Shown in pieces: positions 1-6,207 of a stretch of DNA of 24,516 bases. The DNA is taken from contig CALYVE010000004.1 in assembly GCA_945492935.1 (NCBI GenBank), positions 1-24,516 of the forward strand, given 5' to 3'. The translations under genes and the position numbers were made by a program. The notes under the pieces are model-generated. The model was not told the origin of the DNA, did not search any database, and saw only the letters and a program-made list of their open reading frames with translations. Position 1 is the stretch's first letter. Each line of letters begins with the position of its first letter. This DNA is from an uncultured Lachnospiraceae bacterium (lineage in GTDB: Bacteria > Bacillota > Clostridia > Lachnospirales > Lachnospiraceae).

Positions 1-2
1 CG

Positions 3-86
3 GTACAAGTTTTGTCAGCGAATGAGAAGTTGCGGAACACTCTGAGCAGTATACCGTGTAAAACACGTATGCAACAATTGATGTAA
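3..86 (+). CDS. Possible C-terminal end of an upstream gene (partial)
   Basis: An open frame runs in from the window edge and stops with TAA at 84-86, giving 27 residues that include the segment ANEKLRNTLSS. It is followed by a small stem (CCCT/AGGG near 92-105) and then a strong terminator at 189-220, which fits the end of a transcription unit. I do not recognise the protein; the stretch is too short to assign, and this frame could be open by chance. No coding alternative on the other strand looked better. Confidence 0.25.
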   Translation, partial: VQVLSANEKLRNTLSSIPCKTRMQQLM

Positions 87-188
87 GGAATCCCTTATTT
101 CAGGGCTTTTCAAGCTCTCAAAACGTTAACAAAGAGATAATCAATTTCACAATCCAGGACGTCTTACGACGTTTCAGAGATGCTTATT

Positions 189-220
189 ACATCCCGGGAC
201 ATTTGTCTTGGGACGTTTTT
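189..220 (+). terminator. Rho-independent terminator of the upstream unit
   Basis: The arms TCCCGGGACA and TGTCTTGGGA (192-201 and 204-213) pair fully, with two G-T wobbles, around a very short loop. They extend outward by a few more pairs and are followed by five T residues at 216-220. This closes whatever is transcribed from the left edge before the HAD stub begins. Confidence 0.7.
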
Positions 221-241
221 GTATAAGAATAGAAAGAAGTA

Positions 242-283
242 TGATATATTATATTGAGAAGGCAGAAAATGATTATTTGGAGG
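242..283 (+). promoter_or_regulatory. Extended -10 promoter and RBS of the HAD stub
   Basis: An extended -10 element, TGATATATT, lies at 242-250. No good -35 box is present at the usual spacing. The sequence GGAGG at 279-283 sits seven bases before the GTG at 291. This is a complete set of expression signals for a gene that now has only 21 codons before its stop. Confidence 0.45.
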
Positions 284-290
284 AAAATTT

Positions 291-356
291 GTGAGCGCAT
301 TATATGTATCCGATTTAGACGGTACCTTAGACAATAATGTCTTTGCCTTTTTTTGA
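291..356 (+). pseudogene. Truncated HAD-superfamily (Cof-type) hydrolase, N-terminal stub
   Basis: GTG at 291 with a well-spaced GGAGG opens a 21-residue reading frame, MSALYVSDLDGTLDNNVFAF plus F, ending in TGA at 354-356. The segment YVSDLDGTL is HAD motif I, with the nucleophile and general-acid aspartates in DLD. In Cof-type phosphatases this motif sits at the extreme N-terminus of about 260-300 residue proteins. Everything after motif I is missing, and the DNA passes directly into the promoter of the next gene. The simplest reading is that a deletion removed the body of the gene. It cannot be an active phosphatase. An alternative is a small leader peptide that resembles HAD by chance, but the match of motif, position and RBS makes that less likely. 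Confidence 0.7.
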
Positions 357-395
357 CAGATATGCTAATATTTTTTTATCATGTTATTTAGGAGG
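353..395 (+). promoter_or_regulatory. Promoter and RBS of the cell-wall-binding protein gene
   Basis: A perfect -35 box TTGACA (353-358) is followed after 18 bases by TATCAT (377-382). An alternative extended -10, TGCTAATAT, lies at 363-371. AGGAGG at 390-395 sits six bases before the ATG at 402. The -35 box overlaps the stop codon of the HAD stub, so this promoter begins exactly where the broken gene ends. Confidence 0.5.
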
Positions 396-401
396 AGAAA
401 A

Positions 402-1688
402 ATGAAAAAACGTATTTTTTCAATTTCAACAGTAGCACTTTTGCTCTCTATGATGTTTGGCACAGTTGCATATGCTGCCGAGGACGTTGAAGAAGCGACC
501 GGCACGGATGCAGTGATTGAGGTAGCAGCCGATGCGGCAACAGAGGATGAAACATTGGCTGAGGCAGAAGTAGCAACAGAGGCTGTTGAAGAGGTTGCTT
601 ATGAGGAAGTCGAGGAGACTATAATTGAAGTTACGACCGGCTGGTATCAGGCTTCAAACGGCAATTGGTTCTACTATAACACAAGTGGTGTTAAAGTGAC
701 AGGATGGCAAAAGATTGCCGGATATTGGTATTTCTTTAATTCTGCAGGTGTAATGCAGAAGGGGTGGTTGTCGAATGGTGGATATTGGTACTATTTGTCA
801 TCCGGTGGTAAGATGCAGACAGGCTGGCAGAAAATCAGTGGTTCATGGTACTATTTCTCTGCAGGCGGAAAGATGCAGACAGGCTGGCAGAAAATCAGTG
901 GTTCATGGTACTATTTCTCTGCGGACGGTAAAATGAAGACAGGCTGGCAGCAGATTTCCGGTTCATGGTATTACTTCACTTCCGGCGGTAAGATGGTTAA
1001 CGGCTGGCAGAAAATTGGCGGTTATTGGTATTATTTCAAATCCGGAATTATGCAAAATGGTGCAGACAATTATGGTTTGATGTTAATTGACGGTCAGATT
1101 TATAAGTTTAATTCTAGCGGTAAGTTGTATGTTGGATGGTATAGTGAAGTACATTCCGGCGTTACTGCTTGGTATTATTTTGACACAAAGGGCTTAGCTT
1201 CCGGATGGAAGCAGGTTGGCAGTACATGGTATTATTTTGACCCTGATACTCGTGAAATGGTAACCGGTTCACGCAGAATTGACGGAACACTCTATTTCTT
1301 CACAGATTCCGGTAAGTACGAAGGTAAGAACAGTCCGAACAATACATATGCTTATCATTGGAGCAGAGATGTTAATGATTATAAGTATGGTGTAGATTTC
1401 AAAACATTAGATATCTACTACAACGGAAATAATCAAATCGTAATTGATGTTCTTATTGTTAATAACACAGGCAGAAAGATTCAGTATTTTGACAAAATGA
1501 ATATTTCTGTAAACTATGCAAATGAGTCTGACAAGATTGCAAGCCAGTATTTTGGAAAGAAGAATGTCTCAGTTGCTCCGTATAGTGTAAAGGATGTGTC
1601 ATTTACATTTGACAAATCAAGAATCGAAGACCTTAGAAAAGGCTTAGATTCCGTAGAATTTGAGTTTTCTTACTACTATACATATTAA
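402..1688 (+). CDS. Secreted cell-wall-binding repeat protein with SLAP-like C-terminal domain
   Basis: The ATG at 402 is preferred over an upstream ATG at 381 because AGGAGG lies six bases before it and a signal peptide begins there (MKKR, hydrophobic stretch, AYA-A near residues 23-26). The mature protein starts with an acidic, Ala/Glu/Val-rich linker (about 27-75). About ten or eleven roughly 20-residue repeats follow, of the type GWQKISGSWYYFSAGGKMQT. This is the choline/glucan-binding repeat family (CW_binding_1), which attaches proteins non-covalently to cell-wall polymers. Residues from about 330 to the end are repeat-free. The segment VNNTGRKIQYFDKMNISV and its surroundings resemble SLAP domains, which is an inference. 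There is no catalytic domain, so the protein is probably a wall-associated structural or adhesive factor. It is monocistronic, lying between its own promoter and a terminator. Confidence 0.85.
   Translation: MKKRIFSISTVALLLSMMFGTVAYAAEDVEEATGTDAVIEVAADAATEDETLAEAEVATEAVEEVAYEEVEETIIEVTTGWYQASNGNWFYYNTSGVKVTGWQKIAGYWYFFNSAGVMQKGWLSNGGYWYYLSSGGKMQTGWQKISGSWYYFSAGGKMQTGWQKISGSWYYFSADGKMKTGWQQISGSWYYFTSGGKMVNGWQKIGGYWYYFKSGIMQNGADNYGLMLIDGQIYKFNSSGKLYVGWYSEVHSGVTAWYYFDTKGLASGWKQVGSTWYYFDPDTREMVTGSRRIDGTLYFFTDSGKYEGKNSPNNTYAYHWSRDVNDYKYGVDFKTLDIYYNGNNQIVIDVLIVNNTGRKIQYFDKMNISVNYANESDKIASQYFGKKNVSVAPYSVKDVSFTFDKSRIEDLRKGLDSVEFEFSYYYTY
810..922 (+). repeat. Near-identical 60-bp tandem repeats inside the cell-wall-binding gene
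   Basis: The 53 bases at 810-862 recur exactly at 870-922, a 60-bp period equal to one 20-residue protein repeat. Neighbouring units match at protein level but carry many silent differences. The exact copy therefore points to recent duplication or gene conversion and predicts variation in repeat number between strains. Confidence 0.85.
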
Positions 1689-1758
1689 GCGTTCCGCTTA
1701 AAGAAACATAGTAACATACAAAAAGGCAGTATCCATGCAAGGATGCTGCCTTTTGTAG
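1685..1758 (+). terminator. Terminator after the cell-wall-binding gene
   Basis: A 7-bp perfect hairpin (TTAAGCG/CGCTTAA, 1685-1701) overlaps the stop codon. A stronger hairpin follows, with 14-base arms at 1721-1734 and 1741-1754 (AAAAGGCAGTATCC/GGATGCTGCCTTTT, one wobble pair) and a six-base loop. The arms end in a T-run on the plus strand and begin with an A-run, so it may work in both directions. Confidence 0.85.
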
Positions 1759-1842
1759 TTAGAAATAATGCCAACGATTCCCTGACAGAACAAAAAACAA
1801 CAAAACTTGACATTTTATAAAACATACAATGAAGGAGAATAT

Positions 1843-1938
1843 ATGTATTGCAGACTAGGAAATGCGAGAATTGATGTCGAGAAATAACAGGGAAGAATAG
1901 AGCATAATATTGATGAACTATTATATAAAACAGAATAA
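1843..1938 (+). other. Tiny interrupted reading frame in the intergenic region
   Basis: The 344 bases between 1689 and 2032 hold a terminator, this element and a promoter, and I see no real gene. ATG at 1843 follows GAAGGAG with good spacing and encodes MYCRLGNARIDVEK before TAA (1885-1887). The same frame then continues for 16 codons to a second stop at 1936-1938. A TTGACA box at 1807-1812 lacks a properly spaced -10. This could be the eroded start of a lost gene or chance. I cannot assign a family. Confidence 0.2.
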
Positions 1939-1956
1939 AAAAGGATGGAAAAAACA

Positions 1957-1985
1957 TTGATAATATTGTGACAAAGATATATAAT
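1957..1985 (+). promoter_or_regulatory. Sigma-A-type promoter of the flavin reductase/rubrerythrin gene
   Basis: TTGATA (1957-1962) and TATAAT (1980-1985) are separated by 17 bases, close to the housekeeping consensus. The predicted start of transcription is about 1992, giving a leader of about 40 bases. AGGAGG lies about eight bases before the ATG at 2033. I see no Fur or PerR box that I would defend. Confidence 0.7.
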
Positions 1986-2032
1986 TAGGTTATGCAAAAA
2001 ATATATTAGATTAAGAAAAGGAGGGTTAACTT

Positions 2033-3211
2033 ATGAATAACAAGGCGATGTACAAGCTTAGCTACGGCTTGTTTGTCCTAACGGCAAAAGAAGGAGATAA
2101 AGATAATGGTTGTATCATTAATACAGCTATCCAGGCTGCTTCTACACCGAACCAGATAAGCATTTGTGTTAACAAAGCAAACTATACACATGATATGATT
2201 ATGCGCACGGGCAAGTTTACCGTATCTGTGCTTAGTCAGAAGGCCGGCTTTGATTTATTCAAGCATTTTGGTTTTCAGTCAGGAAGAGAAGTAAATAAGT
2301 TTGCTACCTATGATATGTGTAAGCGAGGAACAAATGGTATATACTACGTTACAGAGGGAACAAATGCATTTATATCTGTAAATGTTGCCCGTACGGTTGA
2401 TCTTGGTTCTCATACAATGTTTATTGGTGAGATAGAGGATATGGAAGTTCTTAGTGATACGCCATCGGTAACTTATGAGTATTACATGAACAATATTAAG
2501 CCAAAACCAAAGGCAGTTGGTGAGACCGCAAACGGAGAGACGATATGGCGTTGCACAATTTGTGGTTATGAGTATGTTGGTGAAGAATTACCAAGCGACT
2601 TTATTTGTCCTTTGTGTAAGCATCCGGCATCAGATTTTGAAAAAATAGTCAAAAAAGTGGAGGGAAAAGAAATGGCAAACAAATACGCAGGAACACAGAC
2701 TGAGAAGAATTTACACGAAGCATTCGCAGGTGAGTCACAGGCAAGAAACAAATATACTTACTTCGCATCAGTAGCCAAGAAAGAGGGATATGAGCAGATG
2801 GCTGCTTTGTTCCTTAAGACCGCTGATAATGAGAAGGAGCATGCGAAGATGTGGTTCAAGGAGCTTGCAGGTCTTGGAGATACAAAGGCGAATCTTGCAG
2901 CAGCTGCAGACGGTGAAAACTATGAGTGGACTGACATGTATGAGGGTTTCGCAAAGACAGCTGAAGAAGAAGGATTTCCGGAGCTTGCAGCGAAGTTTAG
3001 AGCCGTCGGAGAAATTGAGAAGCATCACGAGGAGCGATATCGCGCGCTTCTTAAAAACATTGAGACCGCACAGGTATTTGAGAAGTCAGAGGTTAAGGTT
3101 TGGGAGTGCCGTAACTGCGGTCATATTGTTGTTGGAACAAAGGCTCCTGATGTTTGCCCGGTATGTAATCATCCACAGAGCTACTTCGAAATTCATGAAG
3201 AGAACTACTAA
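2033..3211 (+). CDS. Flavin reductase-rubredoxin-rubrerythrin fusion protein
   Basis: One 392-residue frame carries three redox modules. Residues 1-160 are a flavin reductase-like FMN-binding split barrel (KLSYGLFVLTAKEGD start, SHTMFIGEIEDMEVL near 126-140). Residues 170-206 are a rubredoxin with its four iron-binding cysteines (C174, C177, C192, C195). Residues 214-392 are a full-length rubrerythrin: a four-helix di-iron domain with likely ligands in GESQARNKY (E234), DNEKEH (E267, H270) and GEIEKHH (E327, H331), then a second rubredoxin-like domain (C359, C362, C375, C378). Flavin reductase-rubredoxin fusions are known as high-molecular-weight rubredoxin in acetogens. Rubrerythrin is an NAD(P)H-linked peroxidase, and rubredoxin is a known electron donor to it. 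The fusion would therefore be a self-contained cytoplasmic peroxide reductase. An internal start at about 2672 may also release rubrerythrin alone. Confidence 0.88.
   Translation: MNNKAMYKLSYGLFVLTAKEGDKDNGCIINTAIQAASTPNQISICVNKANYTHDMIMRTGKFTVSVLSQKAGFDLFKHFGFQSGREVNKFATYDMCKRGTNGIYYVTEGTNAFISVNVARTVDLGSHTMFIGEIEDMEVLSDTPSVTYEYYMNNIKPKPKAVGETANGETIWRCTICGYEYVGEELPSDFICPLCKHPASDFEKIVKKVEGKEMANKYAGTQTEKNLHEAFAGESQARNKYTYFASVAKKEGYEQMAALFLKTADNEKEHAKMWFKELAGLGDTKANLAAAADGENYEWTDMYEGFAKTAEEEGFPELAAKFRAVGEIEKHHEERYRALLKNIETAQVFEKSEVKVWECRNCGHIVVGTKAPDVCPVCNHPQSYFEIHEENY
2659..2674 (+). promoter_or_regulatory. Internal ribosome binding site and start for free-standing rubrerythrin
   Basis: Inside the fusion, GGAGG is followed eight bases later by an in-frame ATG (codon 214, about 2672) that begins MANKYAGTQTEKNL, the normal N-terminus of a stand-alone rubrerythrin. 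A start here gives 179 residues, a usual family length. The site looks like the relic of two adjacent genes joined by loss of a stop, and it may still be used. Confidence 0.6.
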
Positions 3212-3238
3212 AATTATATAGATAGAATATATAAAATT

Positions 3239-3270
3239 GGGGTCTGAGTGTTGTATTCAGACTCCTTTTT
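3239..3270 (+). terminator. Terminator after the rubrerythrin fusion gene
   Basis: Nine-base arms at 3239-3247 and 3257-3265 (GGGGTCTGA/TCAGACTCC, one G-T pair) enclose a nine-base loop and are followed by TTTTT. A TATAAT at 3275-3280 immediately downstream could serve the carbonic anhydrase gene, but I find no matching -35 box. Confidence 0.85.
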
Positions 3271-3313
3271 CAGTTATAATGTAGCTTGAAAACATGTATG
3301 GGGAGGATAAGCT

Positions 3314-3877
3314 TTGAAAGACAATATTTCAGCGAACGATGCGATGCAACGCCTCATTGACGGAAACAAAAGATACATGACAGCAATTACGAATCCGGGT
3401 GATGTTTCCCCGGCACGACGTAAGGATACATATGAGAACGGACAGAGTCCATATGCAATTATTCTTGCATGTTCTGATTCCCGCGAGATACCCGAGGCAA
3501 TTTTCTCTGCCGGTATCGGCGAATTATTTGTAATCCGTGTAGCAGGAAATGTAGTGGATGACCATCAGCTTGGAAGTATCGAATACGCAGCAGATCATCT
3601 TGGCTGTCGTCTTGTAGTTGTGCTTGGTCATGACCGCTGCGGAGCGGTTGATGCGGCGATGAATCACGACCCGGATGGACACATCAAATTTATTACGCAT
3701 GAGATTTCTCTTGCCATCGGTAACGAGCGAAATGAATTTAAGGCGTGTTGCCTGAATGTCGAGCGAAGTGTCAAGATCATTGATGAAAATGTGGACATCA
3801 AACACCTCGAGGAGGAAGGCCTCAAAGTTGTCGGAGCTATCTATCATCTGGAAGACGGTAAAGTTGAGTTTTTGTAG
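3314..3877 (+). CDS. Beta-class carbonic anhydrase
   Basis: This 187-residue cytoplasmic enzyme interconverts CO2 and bicarbonate. The zinc site of beta-carbonic anhydrases is complete: C53 and D55-x-R57 in ACSDSR, and H106 and C109 in GHDRCGA. The strand LFVIRVAGNVV and the segment GSIEYAADHLG match the family core. The length is typical of the short clostridial form. Translation appears to begin at TTG (3314), with GGGGAGG at 3299-3305 as the ribosome binding site; no ATG is suitably placed. It lies between a terminator and degV and probably has its own weak promoter. It would supply bicarbonate for carboxylations in an anaerobe. Confidence 0.9.
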   Translation: MKDNISANDAMQRLIDGNKRYMTAITNPGDVSPARRKDTYENGQSPYAIILACSDSREIPEAIFSAGIGELFVIRVAGNVVDDHQLGSIEYAADHLGCRLVVVLGHDRCGAVDAAMNHDPDGHIKFITHEISLAIGNERNEFKACCLNVERSVKIIDENVDIKHLEEEGLKVVGAIYHLEDGKVEFL

Positions 3878-4012
3878 GAAAGTCGATTTTTGTATTTTTA
3901 GGCAGTTAAATAGAAAAAGATTTGAACAAGGTATTATTCATCTGTGCAAACGAACAGAATTGTAGCAATGATGAGCAGATTTAAGACTGGACAGGAAATA
4001 TAGGAGGCAATT

Positions 4013-4864
4013 ATGATTAGGATTTTTTCGGATAGTACTTGTGATTTATCAGAGGAATTGTTAGAGCGATATGAGATTACGCTTGTGCCGCTTCATATCG
4101 AGCTTGGAGATAAAGAATATAGAGATCGTATTGAGATTACAACGGATGAAATATTTGCGTGGTCAGACGCAAACAATACAACCCCGAAGACTTCTGCATG
4201 TGCAATGGATGACACAATCGATTTGATGAAGCCTGTACTTGATGCAGGTGACGAGATTGTGATATTTTCGATTTCTGATTCAATGTCTACAACCGGAAAT
4301 GTATTTCGTCTCGTAACTGAGGAACTTGATGCAGGAGATAAGGTTAGTGTCATTGATTCTGCGAATCTTTCAACCGGAATTGGTTTACTTGTTGTGGAAG
4401 CGGCTGTTATGGCAAAGGAAGGAAAATTACGTGAAGAGATTGTTGCAAGAATGGAAATGTTAAAACCAAAGGTTCGTGCAAGCTTTGTTGTTGACACACT
4501 TGTCTATTTGCATCGTGGTGGTCGTTGCAGCAGTGTTGCCGCACTTGCAGGCAGCTTGCTTAAGTTGCATCCAAAAATAATTGTAGAAAACGGGGCAATG
4601 TCCGTTTCTAAAAAGTACCGCGGAAAAATAGGCAAGGTTACAACAGAATATGTGAAAGAAATGGAAGAATCGTTAAAGCATGCAAAGAAGGACCGAGTAT
4701 TTATTACACACTCAAAGGCAGCAGATGATATTGTTGAGGAAGTGAAATCCTATCTTTTGAGCTTGCATGTATTTGATGAGATTTTTGTGACGGAAGCCGG
4801 CGGAGTGATTTCCTGTCATTGCGGTCCGGGAACGCTAGGCGTCCTGTTTATTGAAGGGGAATAA
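4013..4864 (+). CDS. DegV family fatty-acid-binding protein
   Basis: This 283-residue protein has DegV family hallmarks. The N-terminus is IRIFSDSTCDLS, the TPKTSA segment contains S61, and the SDSMSTTGN segment (about 89-96) contributes to the lipid-carboxylate pocket. The second domain includes LVYLHRGGRC. DegV/FakB proteins bind fatty acids and, in species with FakA, present them for phosphorylation. No fakA-like gene is visible here, so the partner must be elsewhere if it exists. AGGAGG lies just upstream of ATG 4013. The 135 bases before it hold no terminator, so read-through from the carbonic anhydrase gene is possible. Confidence 0.9.
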   Translation: MIRIFSDSTCDLSEELLERYEITLVPLHIELGDKEYRDRIEITTDEIFAWSDANNTTPKTSACAMDDTIDLMKPVLDAGDEIVIFSISDSMSTTGNVFRLVTEELDAGDKVSVIDSANLSTGIGLLVVEAAVMAKEGKLREEIVARMEMLKPKVRASFVVDTLVYLHRGGRCSSVAALAGSLLKLHPKIIVENGAMSVSKKYRGKIGKVTTEYVKEMEESLKHAKKDRVFITHSKAADDIVEEVKSYLLSLHVFDEIFVTEAGGVISCHCGPGTLGVLFIEGE

Positions 4865-4869
4865 TAAAA

Positions 4870-4930
4870 CGGAAACATGTTCCGCATTGACGAGGAATTC
4901 ACGGGTATAGTTGCTCTGTGAATTCCTCGT
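4870..4930. terminator. Paired hairpins between convergent degV and the XRE regulator gene
   Basis: A strong hairpin has perfect 13-bp arms at 4890-4902 and 4918-4930 (ACGAGGAATTCAC/GTGAATTCCTCGT) and a 15-base loop. A small one, CGGAA/TTCCG at 4870-4884, precedes it. Read on the minus strand, the small hairpin is followed by TTTTATTAT, so it can end the minus-strand operon. On the plus strand the large hairpin is followed by only a weak T-rich stretch. Confidence 0.65.
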
Positions 4931-4949
4931 TTGCATTTTGTCTTTCAAC

Positions 4950-5150
4950 TTATTCATCCTCGACAGTAAAAAGCTCCTCGATGGAAACATGGAATACTTT
5001 TGCTATGTTCCATGCTAATACCAATGATGGATTATACCTGCCTTTTTCTAAATTTCCTATGGTTTCTCTGCGGACACCTACTATTTTTGCCAAATCTTCC
5101 TGTTTCATATCATATTTTGCCCTGTATTCTTTTATGCGATTTTTAATCAT
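4950..5150 (-). CDS. Small XRE-family transcriptional regulator
   Basis: This 66-residue protein is almost entirely a Cro/CI-type helix-turn-helix. It begins MIKNRIKEYRAKYDMKQEDL and continues with AKIVGVRRETIGNLEKGRYNPS, which contains the recognition-helix region, and then VSIEELF near the end. The start at 5150 is chosen because AAAGGAG lies six bases upstream; a longer in-frame start at 5186 lacks such a site. It overlaps the end of the DUF3796 gene by eight bases, which implies translational coupling. Regulators of this compact type commonly pair with small membrane proteins and autoregulate; a possible operator is at 5523-5551. Confidence 0.9.
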   Translation of the reverse strand: MIKNRIKEYRAKYDMKQEDLAKIVGVRRETIGNLEKGRYNPSLVLAWNIAKVFHVSIEELFTVEDE

Positions 5151-5502
5151 TTTCTGCTCCTTTTCGTTCTTCCCATTCGAATGCAATCAGTGCAATCGTA
5201 AATGCAAAAATAGTTACCGCAAAGCTTAAACCAAATGCGATAGGAACTGCTTTGGTAGAACCATAAATATACGTGCAGACAAACATAAAAGGAACAAGAG
5301 AAACCATTTCTGACATAAAAGCGAAGGTTGCGGCCTTTTGAACATTATGCCGGAAATATTCATCCGGAATAACCCAAAAATATCGAAAATAATAGGCAAA
5401 GCCGAAAAAACCATATAAACCGTCATTGTCAGTTGTAAAGCCCATGATTGCTATCAATGCCAACAGAGATAAAAAACCTAAATAATTGATTTTATGTTTC
5501 AT
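5143..5502 (-). CDS. DUF3796-like small membrane protein
   Basis: This 119-residue protein begins MKHKINYLGFLSLLALIAI, with AGGAGG in good position before the ATG at 5502; a longer open start at 5574 lies in the promoter and is rejected. About four hydrophobic segments are visible by eye (roughly 6-22, 29-47, 62-82 and 86-110), and the C-terminus is charged. The N-terminal NYLGFLSLL and the downstream GLYGFFGF resemble DUF3796 proteins, whose function is unknown and whose genes often sit beside XRE regulators. I infer a membrane sensor, antagonist or target of the regulator. The gene is first in a two-gene minus-strand operon with its own promoter. Confidence 0.75.
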   Translation of the reverse strand: MKHKINYLGFLSLLALIAIMGFTTDNDGLYGFFGFAYYFRYFWVIPDEYFRHNVQKAATFAFMSEMVSLVPFMFVCTYIYGSTKAVPIAFGLSFAVTIFAFTIALIAFEWEERKGAEND

Positions 5503-5522
5503 AATAAACCTCCTGAATGTGA

Positions 5523-5574
5523 TATATTTCGCTCGTGATGTTATAAATATACCACATGAAATAACAACAGTCAA
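5523..5574 (-). promoter_or_regulatory. Promoter and possible operator of the DUF3796-XRE operon
   Basis: On the minus strand, TTGACT (plus coordinates 5569-5574) and TATATT (5546-5551) are separated by 17 bases, a near-consensus promoter. An inverted repeat with arms TATATTT (5523-5529) and AAATATA (5545-5551) overlaps the -10 box and is a plausible autoregulatory operator for the XRE protein. The promoter call is solid; the operator is a guess, because AT-rich arms of seven bases are common. Confidence 0.6.
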
Positions 5575-5587
5575 GGGAAATTATAAC

Positions 5588-5675
5588 CGTTCGCGTTCGC
5601 AAGATCTTTTCGTGTACGCCGAACGTAATAATTTGGGAGATGAAAGCGTTTTTTTGTAAAACAAAAACGCTTTTT
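5588..5675 (+). ncRNA. Candidate small RNA: stem-loop followed by terminator
   Basis: Between two divergent genes, a nine-pair stem (CGTTCGCGT at 5588-5596 with ACGC-C-GAACG at 5616-5625, one bulged C) has a 19-base loop. It is followed after 17 bases by a strong terminator with arms 5643-5653 and 5663-5673 (AAAGCGTTTTT/AAAAACGCTTT) and a T tail. No coding region precedes this terminator on the plus strand, so it must end either an independent short transcript or nothing. No convincing promoter is visible upstream on the plus strand. I cannot match it to a known RNA family. Confidence 0.35.
5643..5675. terminator. Strong bidirectional terminator hairpin
   Basis: The 11-bp arms AAAGCGTTTTT and AAAAACGCTTT enclose a nine-base loop with T residues to 5675. 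The A-run of the left arm makes it usable on the minus strand as well. It isolates the minus-strand operon from the thioesterase gene. Confidence 0.75.
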
Positions 5676-5760
5676 CTGTGTATGTAAATAGTATATAATA
5701 CTGTATAATAATCTTTGAGTGTAAACTGGAATTTATACTATGGAAGTAAGGAGATATATT

Positions 5761-6117
5761 ATGTTCAAATTTGTTGGCGCGGATATTGTGAGAGAAGATT
5801 GTGAGAAATTTGCAATTTCTTATATTCCGACGGAAGAAAATAAAAATTCAAACGGTTTCGTTCAAGGTGGAATTTCCTACCTTCTGTGCGATGAGGCGGT
5901 TGGCAGATATGTCGTTGACGAACTCGGTCGTGCCGGCGCTGTTTCAGAGGGTAGTATTCATTATTATCGTCCGGCTGTTATCGGAGAGAAAATGATTGCG
6001 ACCTTGAATGTCCGCAAAATGGGCAAGAGGCTTGGAGTCTTTTTTGTAGAGCTCACAAACGAAAAAGGCGTGCTTCTCGCAGACAGCATGTTTACTGTAG
6101 CATTTGCTGAATCGTAG
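5761..6117 (+). CDS. Hotdog-fold (PaaI-like) thioesterase
   Basis: This 118-residue protein matches small hotdog acyl-CoA thioesterases. The central motif N31-G-F-V-Q35-G-G-x6-D44 is equivalent to the family HGG...D pattern that binds and hydrolyses the thioester. It is followed by SIHYYRPAVIGEKMIA and a second strand set ending in DSMFTVAF. The usual His is Gln here, a known variation whose effect on activity I cannot judge. The start at 5761 has AAGGAG seven bases upstream; a longer start at 5740 would place that site inside the gene. Two TATAAT boxes (5694-5699 and 5704-5709) lie upstream, but without good -35 boxes. The substrate is unknown. Confidence 0.8.
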   Translation: MFKFVGADIVREDCEKFAISYIPTEENKNSNGFVQGGISYLLCDEAVGRYVVDELGRAGAVSEGSIHYYRPAVIGEKMIATLNVRKMGKRLGVFFVELTNEKGVLLADSMFTVAFAES

Positions 6118-6207
6118 TATTCTGTTTGCGAGTTGTACTTGCAGATGAATTGTTTACAGAAACGATAAACATTAATTTATGATAGGATTGACTTAGGAGG
6201 AAATAGT

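Noticed and set aside
650..1060. Regular 60-base spacing resembling a CRISPR-like array
   Set aside because: The period is a coding repeat of 20 residues in a wall-binding protein; units are contiguous without unique spacers.
2790..3221. 143-codon open frame inside the rubrerythrin region
   Set aside because: It is a different frame of the same strand over the rubrerythrin domain, Arg/Leu-rich and with no family features; the redox fusion explains the DNA.
4918..5229. Plus-strand open frame opposite the XRE regulator
   Set aside because: It is antisense to a convincing helix-turn-helix gene, has a weak start and begins within a hairpin arm.
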